DNA from: Roseateles oligotrophus
Lineage (GTDB): Bacteria; Pseudomonadota; Gammaproteobacteria; Burkholderiales; Burkholderiaceae_C
Reading direction: 5' to 3'
Length of the DNA: 64,000 nt
Assembly: GCF_014204525.1 (NCBI RefSeq)
Contig: NZ_JACHLP010000002.1
Location: 248,001 to 312,000 of the forward strand
The position numbers were made by a program, and so were the translations under genes. Within the stretch, counting starts at the first letter, position 1. Each line of letters opens with the position of its first letter. Positions 23,995 to 35,663 of the stretch are shown one piece after another. Under the pieces are notes generated by a model that worked only from the letters and a program-made list of their open reading frames with translations, did no database searches and had not been told where the DNA came from.

Positions 23995-25500
23995 ATGGCC
24001 GCTGAATCCGGCCAGCGCTCGCTGTTCGGCGAGATCCTTGATTGGATGCTGGCGCCGCTGCTCTTGATCTGGCCCATCAGCGTGGCCCTGACTTGGCTGG
24101 TGGCGCAGGGCATTGCCGGCAAGCCCTATGACCGCGAGCTGGGCGAGATGGCCCGCACCCTTGGCTTGCAGGTGGCCTCGCCCGCGGCCGCGGCCGCCGC
24201 CGGGCGCAAGGGGCGCTCGCAGTACGCGCTGGCGCCCGAGGCCGCGGCGCTCTTGCGGGCGGACGAGACCGACACCGTGTACTACCAGGTGCTGGGCCTG
24301 CGCGGCGAGTTGCTCAACGGCGACGCCAAGCTGCCGATGCCGCCGGATGAAGACCCCATCGTGCCCTGGGAGCTGCACTTCCGCGACGATGAGGTGGGCC
24401 ATGAGCGGGTGCGGGTGGCTTACCTCTGGGTCTCGCCCGAGGGCATGGCGGGCAGCAGCAAAACCATGCTGGTGCAGGTGGCCGAGACCCTGGGCAAGCG
24501 CGGCCGCCTGACCAACGAAATCATCAAGGGCGTGATCCTGCCGCAGTTCGTCATCCTGCCGCTGGCCGTGTTGCTGGTCTGGCTGGCGCTGGCGCGCGGC
24601 ATCGCGCCGCTGAACGAGTTGCAGCGCCGCATCCGCTCGCGTGAGAGTTCGGACCTGAGCCCCATCGACGAGCACCGCATCCCCGAGGAGGTGGCGCCGC
24701 TGGTGCGCGCCATCAATGATTTGCTGGCGCGGCTGGATCAGTCCATCAGCAGCCAGAAGCATTTTCTGGCCGATGCCGCCCACCAGCTGAAAACGCCGTT
24801 AGCGGGCCTGCGCACGCAAGCCGAGTTCGCCCAGCGCGAGATCGACGAGGGCCGCAGCGAGCCCGCTGAGCTGAAGCGTTCGCTGCAGCAGATTGCGCTG
24901 TCCAGCCAGCGTGCCGCGCATATGGTCAACCAGCTGCTGGCCATGGCGCGGGCCGAGGACCAGGAGCATGCGGCCCGCCGCAGCGAGGTCAATCTGGCCG
25001 AACTGGCGATCGAGACGGTGCGCGACTTTGTGCCGCGCGCCTTCGACAAACGCATAGACCTGGGTTACGAGGGCCCGGAGCAGGAGCAGAGCGGCCTGAG
25101 CATTCTTGGCCACCCCTTGCTGATCCGCGAGCTGATCCGCAATCTGGTCGACAACGCCCTGCTTTACACCCCGGCCGGCGGCACGGTGACGGTGCGAGTG
25201 GTGGAGGATCCCTTCGGCCAGGTCAGCGTGCTGCAGGTGGAGGACTCCGGCCCCGGCGTGGCCGAGGCCGAGCGCGAGCAGGTCTTCCAGCCTTTTTACC
25301 GCGCCCTGGGCACCAATGTGGACGGTTCCGGCCTGGGCCTGGCCATCGTGCGCGAGATCGCCCAGCAGCATGAGGCCGAGCTGACGCTGGACGAGACCCG
25401 GCCGCGCCGGCCCGGCCAGGCCGAGCCCGACGGCCAGGGCCCGGGGGCGCGCTTCACGGTGCGCTTCTCGGCACACCCCTTGCCGAACGCCGAGGCCTGA
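23995..25500 (+). CDS. Sensor histidine kinase, TctE-like (2CSK_N domain)
   Basis: A 501-residue membrane sensor. The N-terminus (SLFGEILDWMLAPLLLIWPI) is typical of the 2CSK_N sensor family. A periplasmic domain with an Ala/Gly-rich insertion follows, then a second transmembrane helix near 180-200, a HAMP-like linker, the H-box HFLADAAHQLKTPLAGLRTQ with phosphoacceptor His263, and the ATPase domain (N-box RNLVDNALLYTP, DSGPGV, GSGLGLAIV). It phosphorylates the adjacent regulator. Its stop abuts the convergent rodA stop with no spacer. Confidence 0.93.
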   Translation: MAAESGQRSLFGEILDWMLAPLLLIWPISVALTWLVAQGIAGKPYDRELGEMARTLGLQVASPAAAAAAGRKGRSQYALAPEAAALLRADETDTVYYQVLGLRGELLNGDAKLPMPPDEDPIVPWELHFRDDEVGHERVRVAYLWVSPEGMAGSSKTMLVQVAETLGKRGRLTNEIIKGVILPQFVILPLAVLLVWLALARGIAPLNELQRRIRSRESSDLSPIDEHRIPEEVAPLVRAINDLLARLDQSISSQKHFLADAAHQLKTPLAGLRTQAEFAQREIDEGRSEPAELKRSLQQIALSSQRAAHMVNQLLAMARAEDQEHAARRSEVNLAELAIETVRDFVPRAFDKRIDLGYEGPEQEQSGLSILGHPLLIRELIRNLVDNALLYTPAGGTVTVRVVEDPFGQVSVLQVEDSGPGVAEAEREQVFQPFYRALGTNVDGSGLGLAIVREIAQQHEAELTLDETRPRRPGQAEPDGQGPGARFTVRFSAHPLPNAEA

Positions 25501-26652
25501 TCAGTAGCGCGGCCGGCGTGTCTTGGCGATGGACATCAGCAGGCCCAGGCCCAGGCCCAGGGTCACCATGGCCGTGCCGCCATAGCTGATGAAGGGCAGG
25601 GGCACGCCCACCACGGGCAGGATGCCGCTGACCATGCCCATATTGACGAACACGTAGACGAAGAAGGACAGCGTTACGGCCCCCGCCATCAGGCGCGAGA
25701 ACAGGGTGGGCGCTTCGGAGGCAATCATCAGCCCGCGCAGGATCAGGGCGGTGAAGCCGGCCAGCAGGGCCAGGGCGCCGAGCAGGCCGAACTCCTCGCC
25801 GAAGGCGGCGAAGATGAAGTCGGTGGTGCGCTCGGGGATGAACTCCAGATGGGTTTGCGTGCCCTTCATAAAGCCCTTGCCGTGGATGCCGCCGGAGCCG
25901 ATGGCGATCTCGCCCTGGATGATGTGGAAGCCCTTGCCCAGCGGGTCTTTATTGGGGTCCAGCAGGGTGCAGACGCGGTTCTTCTGGTACTCGCGCAGCA
26001 CCAGCCATTCGACCTCGGGCTGGCAGATTTTTTCCTCGCTCAACACCAGGGTGGTGATGCCGATGGCGCCGACCATAAAGGCCGGGATGATCAGCTTCCA
26101 GCTCATGCCGGCAAAGAAGATCACGAAGAAGCCGGCCGAGAACACCAGGATGGAGGTGCCCAGATCGGGCTGCTTGGCCACCAGCAACACCGGCACGGCC
26201 AGCAGCACGAAGGCGGCGATGAAGTCGGGCAGGCGCAGCAAGCCCTCGCGTTTCTGGAACCACCAGGCCAGCATCAGCGGCGTGGCGATCTTGAGGATCT
26301 CGGAGGGCTGGATCTGGGTGATGCCGATATTGAGCCAGCGCGTCGCGCCTTTTTTGGTGATGCCGAACAAGGCGGTGGCGATCAGCAGCAGCACGCCCAC
26401 GGTGTAGAGCGGGATGGCCAGCTGCATGATGCGCTGCGGCGGGATTTGCGCCACGAAGAAGATCAGCGCCACCGAGATCAGCATATTGCGCGAGTGGTCG
26501 ACAAAGCGCGTGCCATGGTCATAACCGGCCGAATACATGCAGATCAGGCCCAGGCCCATCATCCAGGCAATGGCCAGCAGCAGGGGCAGGTCGAAGCCGC
26601 TGAACCAGGGCTTGAGGCGCTGGCTGAGGCTGGGCTTGTCGAATACCGTCAT
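25501..26652 (-). CDS. rodA: Rod shape-determining peptidoglycan glycosyltransferase RodA
   Basis: A 383-residue SEDS-family membrane protein that polymerises lipid II in the elongasome together with PBP2. About ten hydrophobic helices are visible, with the SEDS hallmarks ILKIATPLMLAWWF, KQPDLGTSILVFSAGFFVIF (catalytic-region Asp), GKGFMKGTQTHLEFIPERTTDF and FISYGGTAM. Length is normal. The start overlaps the mrdA stop by ATGA; it is the last gene of the mreB-mreC-mreD-mrdA-rodA cluster. Confidence 0.97.
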   Translation of the reverse strand: MTVFDKPSLSQRLKPWFSGFDLPLLLAIAWMMGLGLICMYSAGYDHGTRFVDHSRNMLISVALIFFVAQIPPQRIMQLAIPLYTVGVLLLIATALFGITKKGATRWLNIGITQIQPSEILKIATPLMLAWWFQKREGLLRLPDFIAAFVLLAVPVLLVAKQPDLGTSILVFSAGFFVIFFAGMSWKLIIPAFMVGAIGITTLVLSEEKICQPEVEWLVLREYQKNRVCTLLDPNKDPLGKGFHIIQGEIAIGSGGIHGKGFMKGTQTHLEFIPERTTDFIFAAFGEEFGLLGALALLAGFTALILRGLMIASEAPTLFSRLMAGAVTLSFFVYVFVNMGMVSGILPVVGVPLPFISYGGTAMVTLGLGLGLLMSIAKTRRPRY

Positions 26653-28664
26653 GGCGATGAAGCTCCGCGAGAAGGGGCCGATGCCGATGCTGAGGCCGAT
26701 GCGGCCGAGGCCGGCGCACCAGGCAGCGCCACCTCGGCCAAGCTGCGGGGCTTGCCTAGCGGAGCGGTGGACTTGCCGATCTGGGTCAGGGCGATGTCTT
26801 CCTCGTTGGGATATTGGCCGGCCAGCACATAGTCGAACACCCGCCTTGCGATGGGGGCGGCCGAGGTGGAGCCCCAGCCCGCGTTCTCGACGATCAAGGC
26901 CAGCGCGATGGTGGGTTGGTGGACGGGCGCGAAGGCGACGTAGAGCGAGTGGTCGCGTTTGCGCTCGTCGGCCTTGACGTCGCGGTAGCGCTCACCGGCC
27001 CGCAGGCCCACGGCCTGGGCCGTGCCGGTCTTGCCGCCGCTGGTGTAGGGGGCGCCGGCAAACACCAGGCGCGAAGTGCCTTCCAGCGTCACCCCGTGCA
27101 TGGCGTTGAGGATGACCTCCACATCGGCCGGCTTGAGCGGCAGGGGCTGCAGGGCGTCGCTGGCGACGCGGCGCTGCTCGTGCTTGACCACGTCCTCGAT
27201 CTCGCGCACCAGGCGTGGCCTGAAGCGTGTGCCGCCGTTGGCGATGGTGGCGTAGGCCGAGGCCAGCTGCAGCATGGTGAAGTTGTTGTAGCCCTGGCCT
27301 ATGCCCAGTGAGATGGTCTCGCCGGCAAACCATTTCTGGTTGGCCGGGCTTCTGGCGAAGTAGCGGCGCTTCCATTCCTGCGAGGGCAGCACGCCGCTGA
27401 CCTCGCCCTGCAGATCGATCTCGGTGCGCCGGCCCAGGCCGAAGGGCTCCAGCTCGTCGTGGATCAGATCCACGCCCATCTCATTGGCCAGGCTGTAGAA
27501 GTAGACGTTGGAGGAGCTGACGATGGCCGCCCGCATGTCCTTGGGACCGGGTCTGTCGGTCTCGGGGCTGCCGAAGGTGCGGCCGCCGAAGCTGTAGGTC
27601 AGGTTGTCCTGGATCACCACGCTGGGCGAGCGCTTGCCGCTGGTCAGCGCGGCCATGGCCATCAGCGGCTTGAAGGTGGAGCCCGGCGGATAGGTGCCGC
27701 GCAGGGCGCGGTTGAGCAGAGGCTTGTCGGGGTTTTCGTTCAAGTCGCGCCAGCTCTCCACATCGATGCCGTCGACGAAGAGATTGGGGTCGAACGTGGG
27801 CTTGGAGACGAAGGCCAGCACCTCGCCGTTGCGCGGGTCGATGGCGACCAGGGCGCCGCGTCGGTCCTTGTACAGCTCCTCCACCAGGGCTTGCAGGCGG
27901 ATGTCGATGGACAGCTGCAAGGTATTGCCCGGCGTGGGCGGCTTGTAGGCCAGGCGGCGCACGGCGCGGCCGGCGGCGCTGGTCTCCATCTGCTCGAAGC
28001 CGGTGATGCCGTGCAGCTCGCGCTCATAGCTCTGCTCCAGGCCCAGCTTGCCGATGTATTCGGTGCCGCGGTAATTGGCGATGTCTTCTTCTTCCCAATC
28101 GTCCATGGCCTTTTTCTCGGCCTGGTTGATGCGGCCGATATAGCCGATCAGATGGGCGCCTACCTCGCCCAGCGGGTAGCTGCGGAACAGCCGTGCCTTG
28201 ATCTCCACGCCGGGGAAGCGGAAGCGCTGGGCGGTGAAGCGGGCCACCTCGGCGTCGCTGAGCTTGGTGCGGATGGGCAGGGACTCGAAGCTCTTGCTCT
28301 CGTCCATCAGGCGCTTGAAGCGGCGGCGGTCGCGCGCCTGCACCTCCACCACCTGGGCCAGGGCGTCGATGGTGGCCTCCAGATCGAGCACCTTGGAGGG
28401 CGTGATCTCCAGCGTGTAGGCCGAGTAATTGCTGGCCAGCACCACGCCGTTGCGGTCCTTGATCAGGCCGCGGTTGGGCACGATGGGCACGATGGTGACG
28501 CGGTTGCTCTCGGCCCGGTCCAGCAGGCTGTCGTGCTGGATCACCTGCAGAAACACCAGGCGCGCCACCAGCAGGCCGAAGCAGAACAGCACAAAGCCCG
28601 CCGCCACCACCAGGCGCAGGCGGAAGCGCGACAGCTCCTGCTCGAGATTCTTCAGAACGGTCAT
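26649..28664 (-). CDS. mrdA: Penicillin-binding protein 2 (elongasome transpeptidase)
   Basis: A 671-residue class B PBP. It has one N-terminal transmembrane helix (VVAAGFVLFCFGLLVARLVF), the pedestal domain, and a transpeptidase domain with SxxK at Ser329-Lys332 (YPPGSTFKPL), SxN (SSSN) and KTG (SGGKTGTAQAVGLR). It cross-links peptidoglycan along the lateral wall with RodA. The C-terminal 30 residues are an Ala/Ser-rich low-complexity tail that is not needed for the fold. It overlaps rodA by four bases and lies 10 bp after mreD. Confidence 0.97.
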   Translation of the reverse strand: MTVLKNLEQELSRFRLRLVVAAGFVLFCFGLLVARLVFLQVIQHDSLLDRAESNRVTIVPIVPNRGLIKDRNGVVLASNYSAYTLEITPSKVLDLEATIDALAQVVEVQARDRRRFKRLMDESKSFESLPIRTKLSDAEVARFTAQRFRFPGVEIKARLFRSYPLGEVGAHLIGYIGRINQAEKKAMDDWEEEDIANYRGTEYIGKLGLEQSYERELHGITGFEQMETSAAGRAVRRLAYKPPTPGNTLQLSIDIRLQALVEELYKDRRGALVAIDPRNGEVLAFVSKPTFDPNLFVDGIDVESWRDLNENPDKPLLNRALRGTYPPGSTFKPLMAMAALTSGKRSPSVVIQDNLTYSFGGRTFGSPETDRPGPKDMRAAIVSSSNVYFYSLANEMGVDLIHDELEPFGLGRRTEIDLQGEVSGVLPSQEWKRRYFARSPANQKWFAGETISLGIGQGYNNFTMLQLASAYATIANGGTRFRPRLVREIEDVVKHEQRRVASDALQPLPLKPADVEVILNAMHGVTLEGTSRLVFAGAPYTSGGKTGTAQAVGLRAGERYRDVKADERKRDHSLYVAFAPVHQPTIALALIVENAGWGSTSAAPIARRVFDYVLAGQYPNEEDIALTQIGKSTAPLGKPRSLAEVALPGAPASAASASASASAPSRGASSP

Positions 28665-28674
28665 GGGGCGCTGT

Positions 28675-29196
28675 TCAGAGCGGGCGGTTGGCGTCGCGGT
28701 CCGGGGCGCGGCGCTGCGGGGCCAGCAAGAGCACGGTGGCCAGCGGCCATAGCATGGCCTCGAACAGCGGCGCCAGCATCAGCGTCCAGCCCGGCCACAT
28801 GCCGCCCACCAGCATGCGCACGGCCAGCGAGACGGCATGGGCGATGGCGAACAAGGGCAGCACCTGCAAGGCCTGGGTGAGCAGGCCGAAGCTGGGCAGG
28901 CGGCGGTGCAGGCTGACGGCGCCGAAGCTCAGGATGCTGTAGGCCAGGGCATGCTGGCCCAGCAGGGAGCCGTGGTGCACATCGATCAGCAGGCCGAAGG
29001 CGAAGGCCCAGCCCACGCCGACCCGGCGCGGCTGGTGCACGCCCCAGAACACCAGCACCACCGAGAGCAGGTCCGGCATCAGGGCCGTGCGGCCCAGCGG
29101 CACCAGATCGGCCGCCAGGGCCAGCAAGAGCGTGAAGGCGATGAAGACCGGATTGGCCGGCAGCAGCAGCTGGCCGGAGCCGCGCGGCATGATCAT
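28675..29196 (-). CDS. mreD: Rod shape-determining protein MreD
   Basis: A 173-residue integral membrane protein with five or six hydrophobic helices (FIAFTLLLALAADLVPLG, LLSVVLVFWGVHQPRRVGVG, GLLIDVHHGSLLGQHALAYS), the last motif being typical of MreD. It belongs to the elongasome scaffold with MreC. The start ATGATCATG overlaps the mreC stop by ATGA. A longer open frame continues upstream, but it runs out of frame through mreC and is not real coding sequence. Confidence 0.94.
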   Translation of the reverse strand: MIMPRGSGQLLLPANPVFIAFTLLLALAADLVPLGRTALMPDLLSVVLVFWGVHQPRRVGVGWAFAFGLLIDVHHGSLLGQHALAYSILSFGAVSLHRRLPSFGLLTQALQVLPLFAIAHAVSLAVRMLVGGMWPGWTLMLAPLFEAMLWPLATVLLLAPQRRAPDRDANRPL

Positions 29197-30173
29197 GGCT
29201 TGGCTCCCGGGGTGGAGGCCGCCTTGGCCGCGGCCTTGGCGCTCTTCAGCGTGGCCTTGGTCTGGGCCTGGGCGGCGGCTGCGGAGGCGGCAGCGGCGGC
29301 CGCCTCGGCCTGAGCGGCCTCGTGCTGGGCCAGGGGCTGCAGCACCAGCACATGGCGCACGCTGTCGGCCTGGGCCATGGGCTGCAGGTCCACACGGGCA
29401 AAACTGCTGTCGCCGCGGCGCTCCACCAGCGCGACCTTGGCCACCGGCAGACCGGGCGGGTAGATGCCGTCCAGGCCCGAGGTGGCGAGCAGATCGCCCT
29501 CCTTCACATCGGCGTTGGCGGCCAGGAAGCGCAGCTCCATGCCGCTGCCGTCGGCGCTGCCGAAGGCGGCATTGCGCTGCTGGGTGCGGGTGTTGAGCAC
29601 GGGGATGGCGGCGTCCTTGTCGTTCAGCAAGGTGACCTCGGCGGACAGGGTGTAGAGCCGGGTGACCTGGCCCAGCACGCCGGCGTCGTTGATCACCGGT
29701 GCGCCCAGCTGCACGCCATGGCTGGCGCCGCGGTCGATGACGACACGGCGGGAATAGGGGTCCGGCGCCTCGTACAGCACCTCGGCCGCCTGGGAGGCGA
29801 CCTGCAGGGCCGGACGCAGGCCCAGCAGGGCGCGCAGGCGCTGGTTCTCGTCCTGCAACTGGCTGGCGCGGCTGAGCTTCTCGGCCTGCTGCACCAGTTG
29901 CTGGCGGGCCAGGCTCTCGGCCTTCATGGCGCGCTGGCTGCCGCGCAGATAGTCGCCGAAATTGTCCCAGGCATCGACCGGCGTCAGCAGCAGGCGCTGC
30001 ACCGGATGCAGCAGCAGGGCCAGGCCGGCGCGGGCCGGCTCCACCACCTTGAAGCGGGCGTCGGCCACCATCAGAAACACGGCGGAGGCCGCGCACAGCA
30101 GCAGCTTGGTCAGGGCCGAGGGGCCTTGCCGGAAGATCGGCGGCGTCGTGCGGTCAGGAGGGCCTAGGGACAT
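29193..30173 (-). CDS. mreC: Rod shape-determining protein MreC
   Basis: A 326-residue bitopic periplasmic scaffold protein: an N-terminal membrane helix (LLLCAASAVFLMVAD), a coiled coil near 65-110, and the MreC beta domains (RVVIDRGASHGVQLGAPVIN, GVLGQVT, DGIYPPGLPVAKV). The last 50 residues are an Ala/Gln/Lys-rich low-complexity tail, as seen in other Burkholderiales. It is 58 bp after mreB and overlaps mreD. Confidence 0.96.
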   Translation of the reverse strand: MSLGPPDRTTPPIFRQGPSALTKLLLCAASAVFLMVADARFKVVEPARAGLALLLHPVQRLLLTPVDAWDNFGDYLRGSQRAMKAESLARQQLVQQAEKLSRASQLQDENQRLRALLGLRPALQVASQAAEVLYEAPDPYSRRVVIDRGASHGVQLGAPVINDAGVLGQVTRLYTLSAEVTLLNDKDAAIPVLNTRTQQRNAAFGSADGSGMELRFLAANADVKEGDLLATSGLDGIYPPGLPVAKVALVERRGDSSFARVDLQPMAQADSVRHVLVLQPLAQHEAAQAEAAAAAASAAAAQAQTKATLKSAKAAAKAASTPGAKP

Positions 30174-30231
30174 GGCGAAAAAGATTCAGCGTTGCCAGCC
30201 GTAGCGAGCCGAAGACGCAGTAGGCCCGAAC

Positions 30232-31637
<1,406 letters not shown>

Positions 31638-31937
31638 ATGGCACTGACCTCTCAAGACGTAAGCCGCATCGCCCATCTGGCGCGGCTGGACCTGCAGGCT
31701 GCTGAAAGCAGCGAGATGCTGACCCAGCTGAACGGGTTTTTCAAGATCGTGGAGCAGATGAGCGCCGTCGACACCCGCGGTGTCGAGCCCCTGTACACGC
31801 CGCTGTCGGCGGTGCAGGAGGTGGCCCTGCGCCTGCGCGAGGACGTCGTCACCGAAGGCAATCAGCGCGAGCTCAATCAGCGCAGCGCTCCGGCGGTGGA
31901 AGACGGTCTGTTCCTGGTTCCAAAGGTCATCGAATAA
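31638..31937 (+). CDS. gatC: Asp-tRNA(Asn)/Glu-tRNA(Gln) amidotransferase subunit GatC
   Basis: A 99-residue subunit with the typical GatC pattern ([12 protein letters not shown] near the start, [13 protein letters not shown] and FLVPKVIE at the end). It stabilises the GatA-GatB complex that converts misacylated Glu-tRNA(Gln) or Asp-tRNA(Asn) to the amidated form. The ATG at 31638 gives normal family length; a longer frame upstream lacks conservation. The stop overlaps the gatA start (TAATGA). Confidence 0.96.
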   Translation: MALTSQDVSRIAHLARLDLQAAESSEMLTQLNGFFKIVEQMSAVDTRGVEPLYTPLSAVQEVALRLREDVVTEGNQRELNQRSAPAVEDGLFLVPKVIE

Positions 31938-33448
31938 TGACAACGACAACAGCTTCTTTGCACGATTTGGGCGTGGCCGATTTGGGCCGCGCGTTGGCCG
32001 CCAAGCGCGTGTCCAGCTTTGAGGTGACACAACATCTGCTCGCTCGTGCTAGCTCGCAGGCAGCGCTGGGTTGCTTTCTGCATGTGGACGAGTCCCTGGC
32101 TCTGGCCGCGGCCCGGGCGGCCGATGAGCGCCGCGCCGCCGGTGAGTTAGGTGCAATGGGCGGCGCCCTGCTCGGCGTGCCCCTGGCCCACAAGGACATC
32201 TTCGTCACGCAAGACATGCCCACCACGGCCGGCTCCAAGATCCTGGCCAATTACCAAAGCCCCTTCGACGCCACCGTGGTGGCACGCCTGAAGCAGGCCG
32301 GTACGGTGAGCCTGGGCAAGCTCAATTGCGACGAGTTCGCCATGGGCTCGGCCAATGCCAACTCGGCCTTCAAGCCGGTGCTCAACCCCTGGGACCAGGA
32401 GCGCGTGCCCGGCGGTTCCTCCGGCGGCTCGGCCGCCGCCGTGGCGGCCCGCCTGGTGCCCGCCGTCACCGGCACCGACACCGGTGGCTCCATCCGCCAA
32501 CCCGCCAGCTTCACCGGCATCACCGGCATCAAGCCCACCTACGGCGTCTGCTCGCGCTTCGGCATGATCGCTTTTGCCTCCAGCCTGGACCAGGCCGGCC
32601 CGATGGCCCGCTCGGCCGAGGACTGCGCCCTGCTGCTCTCCGCCATGAGCGGCTTTGACGAGCGCGATGCCACCAGCATCCAGCAGCCGCCGCAGGACTT
32701 CCATGCCCAGATGCTGCAGGCCCGCGAGGGCGCGACGGCGGCGCAGCCGCTGAAAGGCCTGCGCATCGGTCTGCCGCGCGAGTTCTTCCCCGCGGCCTTG
32801 TCGGCCGATGTGGCCGGGGCCGTGCGCCAGGGCCTGGCCGAGCTGGAAAAGCTGGGCGCCACCCTGGTGGATGTGAGCCTGCCCCGCACCGAGCTGGCCA
32901 TCCCCGTCTACTACATCATCGCCCCGGCCGAGGCCAGCTCGAATCTGAGCCGCTTCGACGGCGTCAAGTTCGGCCACCGTGCGGCCCAGTTTGATGACCT
33001 GCTGGACATGTACAAAAAGACCCGCGCCGAAGGCTTCGGTCCCGAGGTCAAGCGCCGCATCATGATTGGCAGCTACGTGCTGTCTCACGGTTATTACGAC
33101 GCCTACTATCTGCAGGCGCAAAAGCTGCGCCGCATGATTGCCGACGACTTCCAGCAGGCCTTCCAGCAGTGCGATCTGATCGCCGGCCCGGTGGCGCCCA
33201 CCGTGGCCTGGAAGCATGGCGAGGGCAAGGACGACCCGGTCAAGGCCTATCTGGCCGACATCTTCACCCTGCCCGGTTCGCTGGCCGGCCTGCCCGGCAT
33301 GAGTGTGCCGGTGGGTTTGGGCGAGGGCGGCATGCCCGTCGGCATTCAGCTGCTGGGCAATTATTTCAAGGAAGGCCAACTGCTGCATGCCGCCCACGCG
33401 CTGCAGCAAGCCACCGACTGGCACCGCGCCGCTCCCGCAGGAATCTAA
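31937..33448 (+). CDS. gatA: Amidotransferase subunit GatA
   Basis: A 503-residue amidase-signature enzyme that releases ammonia from glutamine for tRNA-dependent amidation. Visible motifs are [10 protein letters not shown] (catalytic Lys), [17 protein letters not shown] and [15 protein letters not shown] (cis-Ser and nucleophilic Ser). It lies between gatC and gatB in the standard operon order, with a four-base overlap and a four-base gap. Confidence 0.97.
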   Translation: MTTTTASLHDLGVADLGRALAAKRVSSFEVTQHLLARASSQAALGCFLHVDESLALAAARAADERRAAGELGAMGGALLGVPLAHKDIFVTQDMPTTAGSKILANYQSPFDATVVARLKQAGTVSLGKLNCDEFAMGSANANSAFKPVLNPWDQERVPGGSSGGSAAAVAARLVPAVTGTDTGGSIRQPASFTGITGIKPTYGVCSRFGMIAFASSLDQAGPMARSAEDCALLLSAMSGFDERDATSIQQPPQDFHAQMLQAREGATAAQPLKGLRIGLPREFFPAALSADVAGAVRQGLAELEKLGATLVDVSLPRTELAIPVYYIIAPAEASSNLSRFDGVKFGHRAAQFDDLLDMYKKTRAEGFGPEVKRRIMIGSYVLSHGYYDAYYLQAQKLRRMIADDFQQAFQQCDLIAGPVAPTVAWKHGEGKDDPVKAYLADIFTLPGSLAGLPGMSVPVGLGEGGMPVGIQLLGNYFKEGQLLHAAHALQQATDWHRAAPAGI

Positions 33449-33452
33449 GCAC

Positions 33453-34904
33453 ATGGCATCTAGCAAACTGATCCGTGGCTACGAGGTCGTGATCGGCCTG
33501 GAAAACCACGTCCAACTCTCCACCGTCTCCAAGATCTTCAGCGGCTCTTCCACCGCCTTCGGCGCCGAGCCCAACACGCAAGCCTCGCCGGTGGATCTGG
33601 CCCTGCCCGGCACGCTGCCGGTGCTGAACCGGGGCGCCGTCGAGCGCGCCATCCGCTTCGGTCTGGCCGTGGGGGCCAAGGTGGCGCCGCTGTCCATCTT
33701 CGCGCGCAAGAACTATTTCTACCCCGATCTGCCCAAGGGCTACCAGATCAGCCAGTTCGAGATCCCGGTGGTGCAGGGCGGCCAGGTGGAGTTCTTTGTC
33801 GGCGATGTGAAGCACAGCGTCAAGCTGACCCGTGCCCATCTGGAAGAGGATGCTGGCAAGAGCCTGCACGAGGACTATCACGGCCAGTCGGGCATAGACC
33901 TGAACCGTGCCGGCACGCCGTTGCTGGAAATCGTTAGCGAGCCCGATATGCGCAGCGGCGCCGAGGCCTGCGAATACGCCAAGACCTTGCACGCCCTGGT
34001 GATGTGGCTGGGCATTTGCGACGGCAATATGCAGGAAGGCAGCTTCCGCTGCGATGTCAACGTCTCGGTGCGCAAACCCGGCGCGCCCTACGGTACGCGG
34101 CGTGAGATCAAGAATCTGAACAGCTTCCGCAATCTGCTGCAGGCGGTGGACTACGAGGTGAACTGGCAGATCGACGAGATCGAGGACGGCCGCAGCATCC
34201 AGCAAGCCACCGTGCTCTTCAACCCCGACACCGGCGAGACCCGCGCGATGCGCAGCAAGGAAGACTCGGCCGATTACCGCTACTTCCCCGACCCCGATCT
34301 GCCGCCCCTGGTGATCGCGCCGGAATGGGTGGAGCGGGTGCGCCGCGAGATGCCCGAGCTGCCGGCCGTGATGGCGGCGCGCTTCGAGACGGTGGACGGC
34401 CTGCCCGCCTACGATGCCGCCTTGATGACGCAAAGTCTGGCCACGGCGCGCTTTTACGAAGCCGCCCGCGATGTCTGCAAGGCGCCCAAGCTGGTCGCCA
34501 ACTGGCTGCAGGGCGAGTTCTCGCGCCGCTTGAATGCGGAGGAACGCAGCATCGAAACCAGCCCGGTCCCGGCGCAGACCCTGGCCGCGCTGATCGGCCG
34601 CATCCAGGACGGCAGCATCTCCAACAACGCCGCCCGCCAAGTTTTTGAGGCGCTGTGGACCGGCGAAGGCCAGGATGTGGACGCCCTGATCGAGGCCAAA
34701 GGGCTCAAGCAGATGAGCGACACCGGCGAGCTGGAGCGCATCCTCGACGAGGTGCTGGCCGCCAACGCCAAATCGGTGGAGGAGTTCCGTGCCGGCAAGG
34801 ACAAGGCCTTCAACGCCCTGGTCGGCCAGGCCATGAAGGCGAGCAAGGGCAAGGCCAATCCGGCCGCCGTGGGCGAGCTGCTGAGGAAGAAGCTGGAGGG
34901 CTGA
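33453..34904 (+). CDS. gatB: Amidotransferase subunit GatB
   Basis: A 483-residue subunit that phosphorylates and amidates the misacylated tRNA. Family motifs include [40 protein letters not shown] and [13 protein letters not shown]; the C-terminal YqeY-type tRNA-binding tail ends in [12 protein letters not shown]. The ATG at 33453 follows gatA by four bases; the longer frame upstream overlaps gatA and is not conserved. It converges with the DUF4124-like gene, the two stops being adjacent. Confidence 0.97.
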   Translation: MASSKLIRGYEVVIGLENHVQLSTVSKIFSGSSTAFGAEPNTQASPVDLALPGTLPVLNRGAVERAIRFGLAVGAKVAPLSIFARKNYFYPDLPKGYQISQFEIPVVQGGQVEFFVGDVKHSVKLTRAHLEEDAGKSLHEDYHGQSGIDLNRAGTPLLEIVSEPDMRSGAEACEYAKTLHALVMWLGICDGNMQEGSFRCDVNVSVRKPGAPYGTRREIKNLNSFRNLLQAVDYEVNWQIDEIEDGRSIQQATVLFNPDTGETRAMRSKEDSADYRYFPDPDLPPLVIAPEWVERVRREMPELPAVMAARFETVDGLPAYDAALMTQSLATARFYEAARDVCKAPKLVANWLQGEFSRRLNAEERSIETSPVPAQTLAALIGRIQDGSISNNAARQVFEALWTGEGQDVDALIEAKGLKQMSDTGELERILDEVLAANAKSVEEFRAGKDKAFNALVGQAMKASKGKANPAAVGELLRKKLEG

Positions 34905-35663
34905 TCAGCGCTTGCCGTCCGGCGCGGCTTCGTCCGCGTCGGCGTCGAGCTTGCTAACACCCAGGCTGCCCGGTGCTGCGCCGGCCCACAGGCGCTTGAG
35001 TCTGGAGAGCTCCGCGTCGTAGCGGCTGTTGATGCGCACCAGCTCGGCCTTCTGGTTTTCGATCAGCTGCTGCTGGGCTTCGACGGCCGCGTCGTTCGCG
35101 TCCATCTGCTGCTTGAGCTTGGCCGGCAGGGCCCGGCCCTTGTAGAACTCGGCCTCGTCCAGCAAGGGCTTGCGCTCCTGGGCCAGCTCCTGGATGCGCC
35201 GCTCGGAGGCTTGCATGGCCTTGTGGGTGTCGTCCAAGGCGGCGCTGCGGGCGCTGTTGTGCGTGGCTTCGCTCGGAAAACGCTGCATCAAATTGCGGTC
35301 GCGCCGCACCGCGTCCAACTGGGCGGCGCGCTCGGCCGCGCGCTTGCGCTCACGGACCTCCTGGGCGGCCCGCTCCTCCGGCGACATGGCCGGGGGCAGG
35401 GTGGCACGGTGCGAGCCGTCGGCGTTGAGGATGCGCTGCTCGCGCGTGCTGCATTCGGCGATGGGGCGGTCCGAGGTCAGGCGGCGCCCATCCAGCGTGG
35501 TGCAGGTGTAGATATTGGTCTTGGGTGCTGGCGGCTGGGCCAGGCCCTGGTTTGCGGACAGGCTGGTGAAGGCGCAAAACAGCAGCGCTGGGCCGGGCAG
35601 GACGCGGCGTCGCGGTGTGCTGTTTACGTCTTCAAGAATCCTGTTGCGCAGTGGCTGGAGCAT
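34905..35663 (-). CDS. Periplasmic DUF4124-like protein with coiled-coil region
   Basis: A 252-residue exported protein. After an N-terminal signal region comes a DUF4124-type segment (NIYTCTTLDGRRLTSDRPIAEC), in which a short Tyr/Cys motif is followed by 'DGR...SDRPI' as in the family. The rest is a long, charged, coiled-coil-like helix (about 95-235). Proteins with this layout are common in beta-proteobacteria; their function is unknown. Its start overlaps the pyrE stop (TGATG), so it is translated from the pyrE transcript. Confidence 0.8.
   Translation of the reverse strand: MLQPLRNRILEDVNSTPRRRVLPGPALLFCAFTSLSANQGLAQPPAPKTNIYTCTTLDGRRLTSDRPIAECSTREQRILNADGSHRATLPPAMSPEERAAQEVRERKRAAERAAQLDAVRRDRNLMQRFPSEATHNSARSAALDDTHKAMQASERRIQELAQERKPLLDEAEFYKGRALPAKLKQQMDANDAAVEAQQQLIENQKAELVRINSRYDAELSRLKRLWAGAAPGSLGVSKLDADADEAAPDGKR

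Noticed and set aside
28675-30096. Long minus-strand frame fused upstream of mreD
   Set aside because: Only the last 173 codons are MreD; the rest is an off-frame reading of mreC with Arg/Pro/Gly-rich product.
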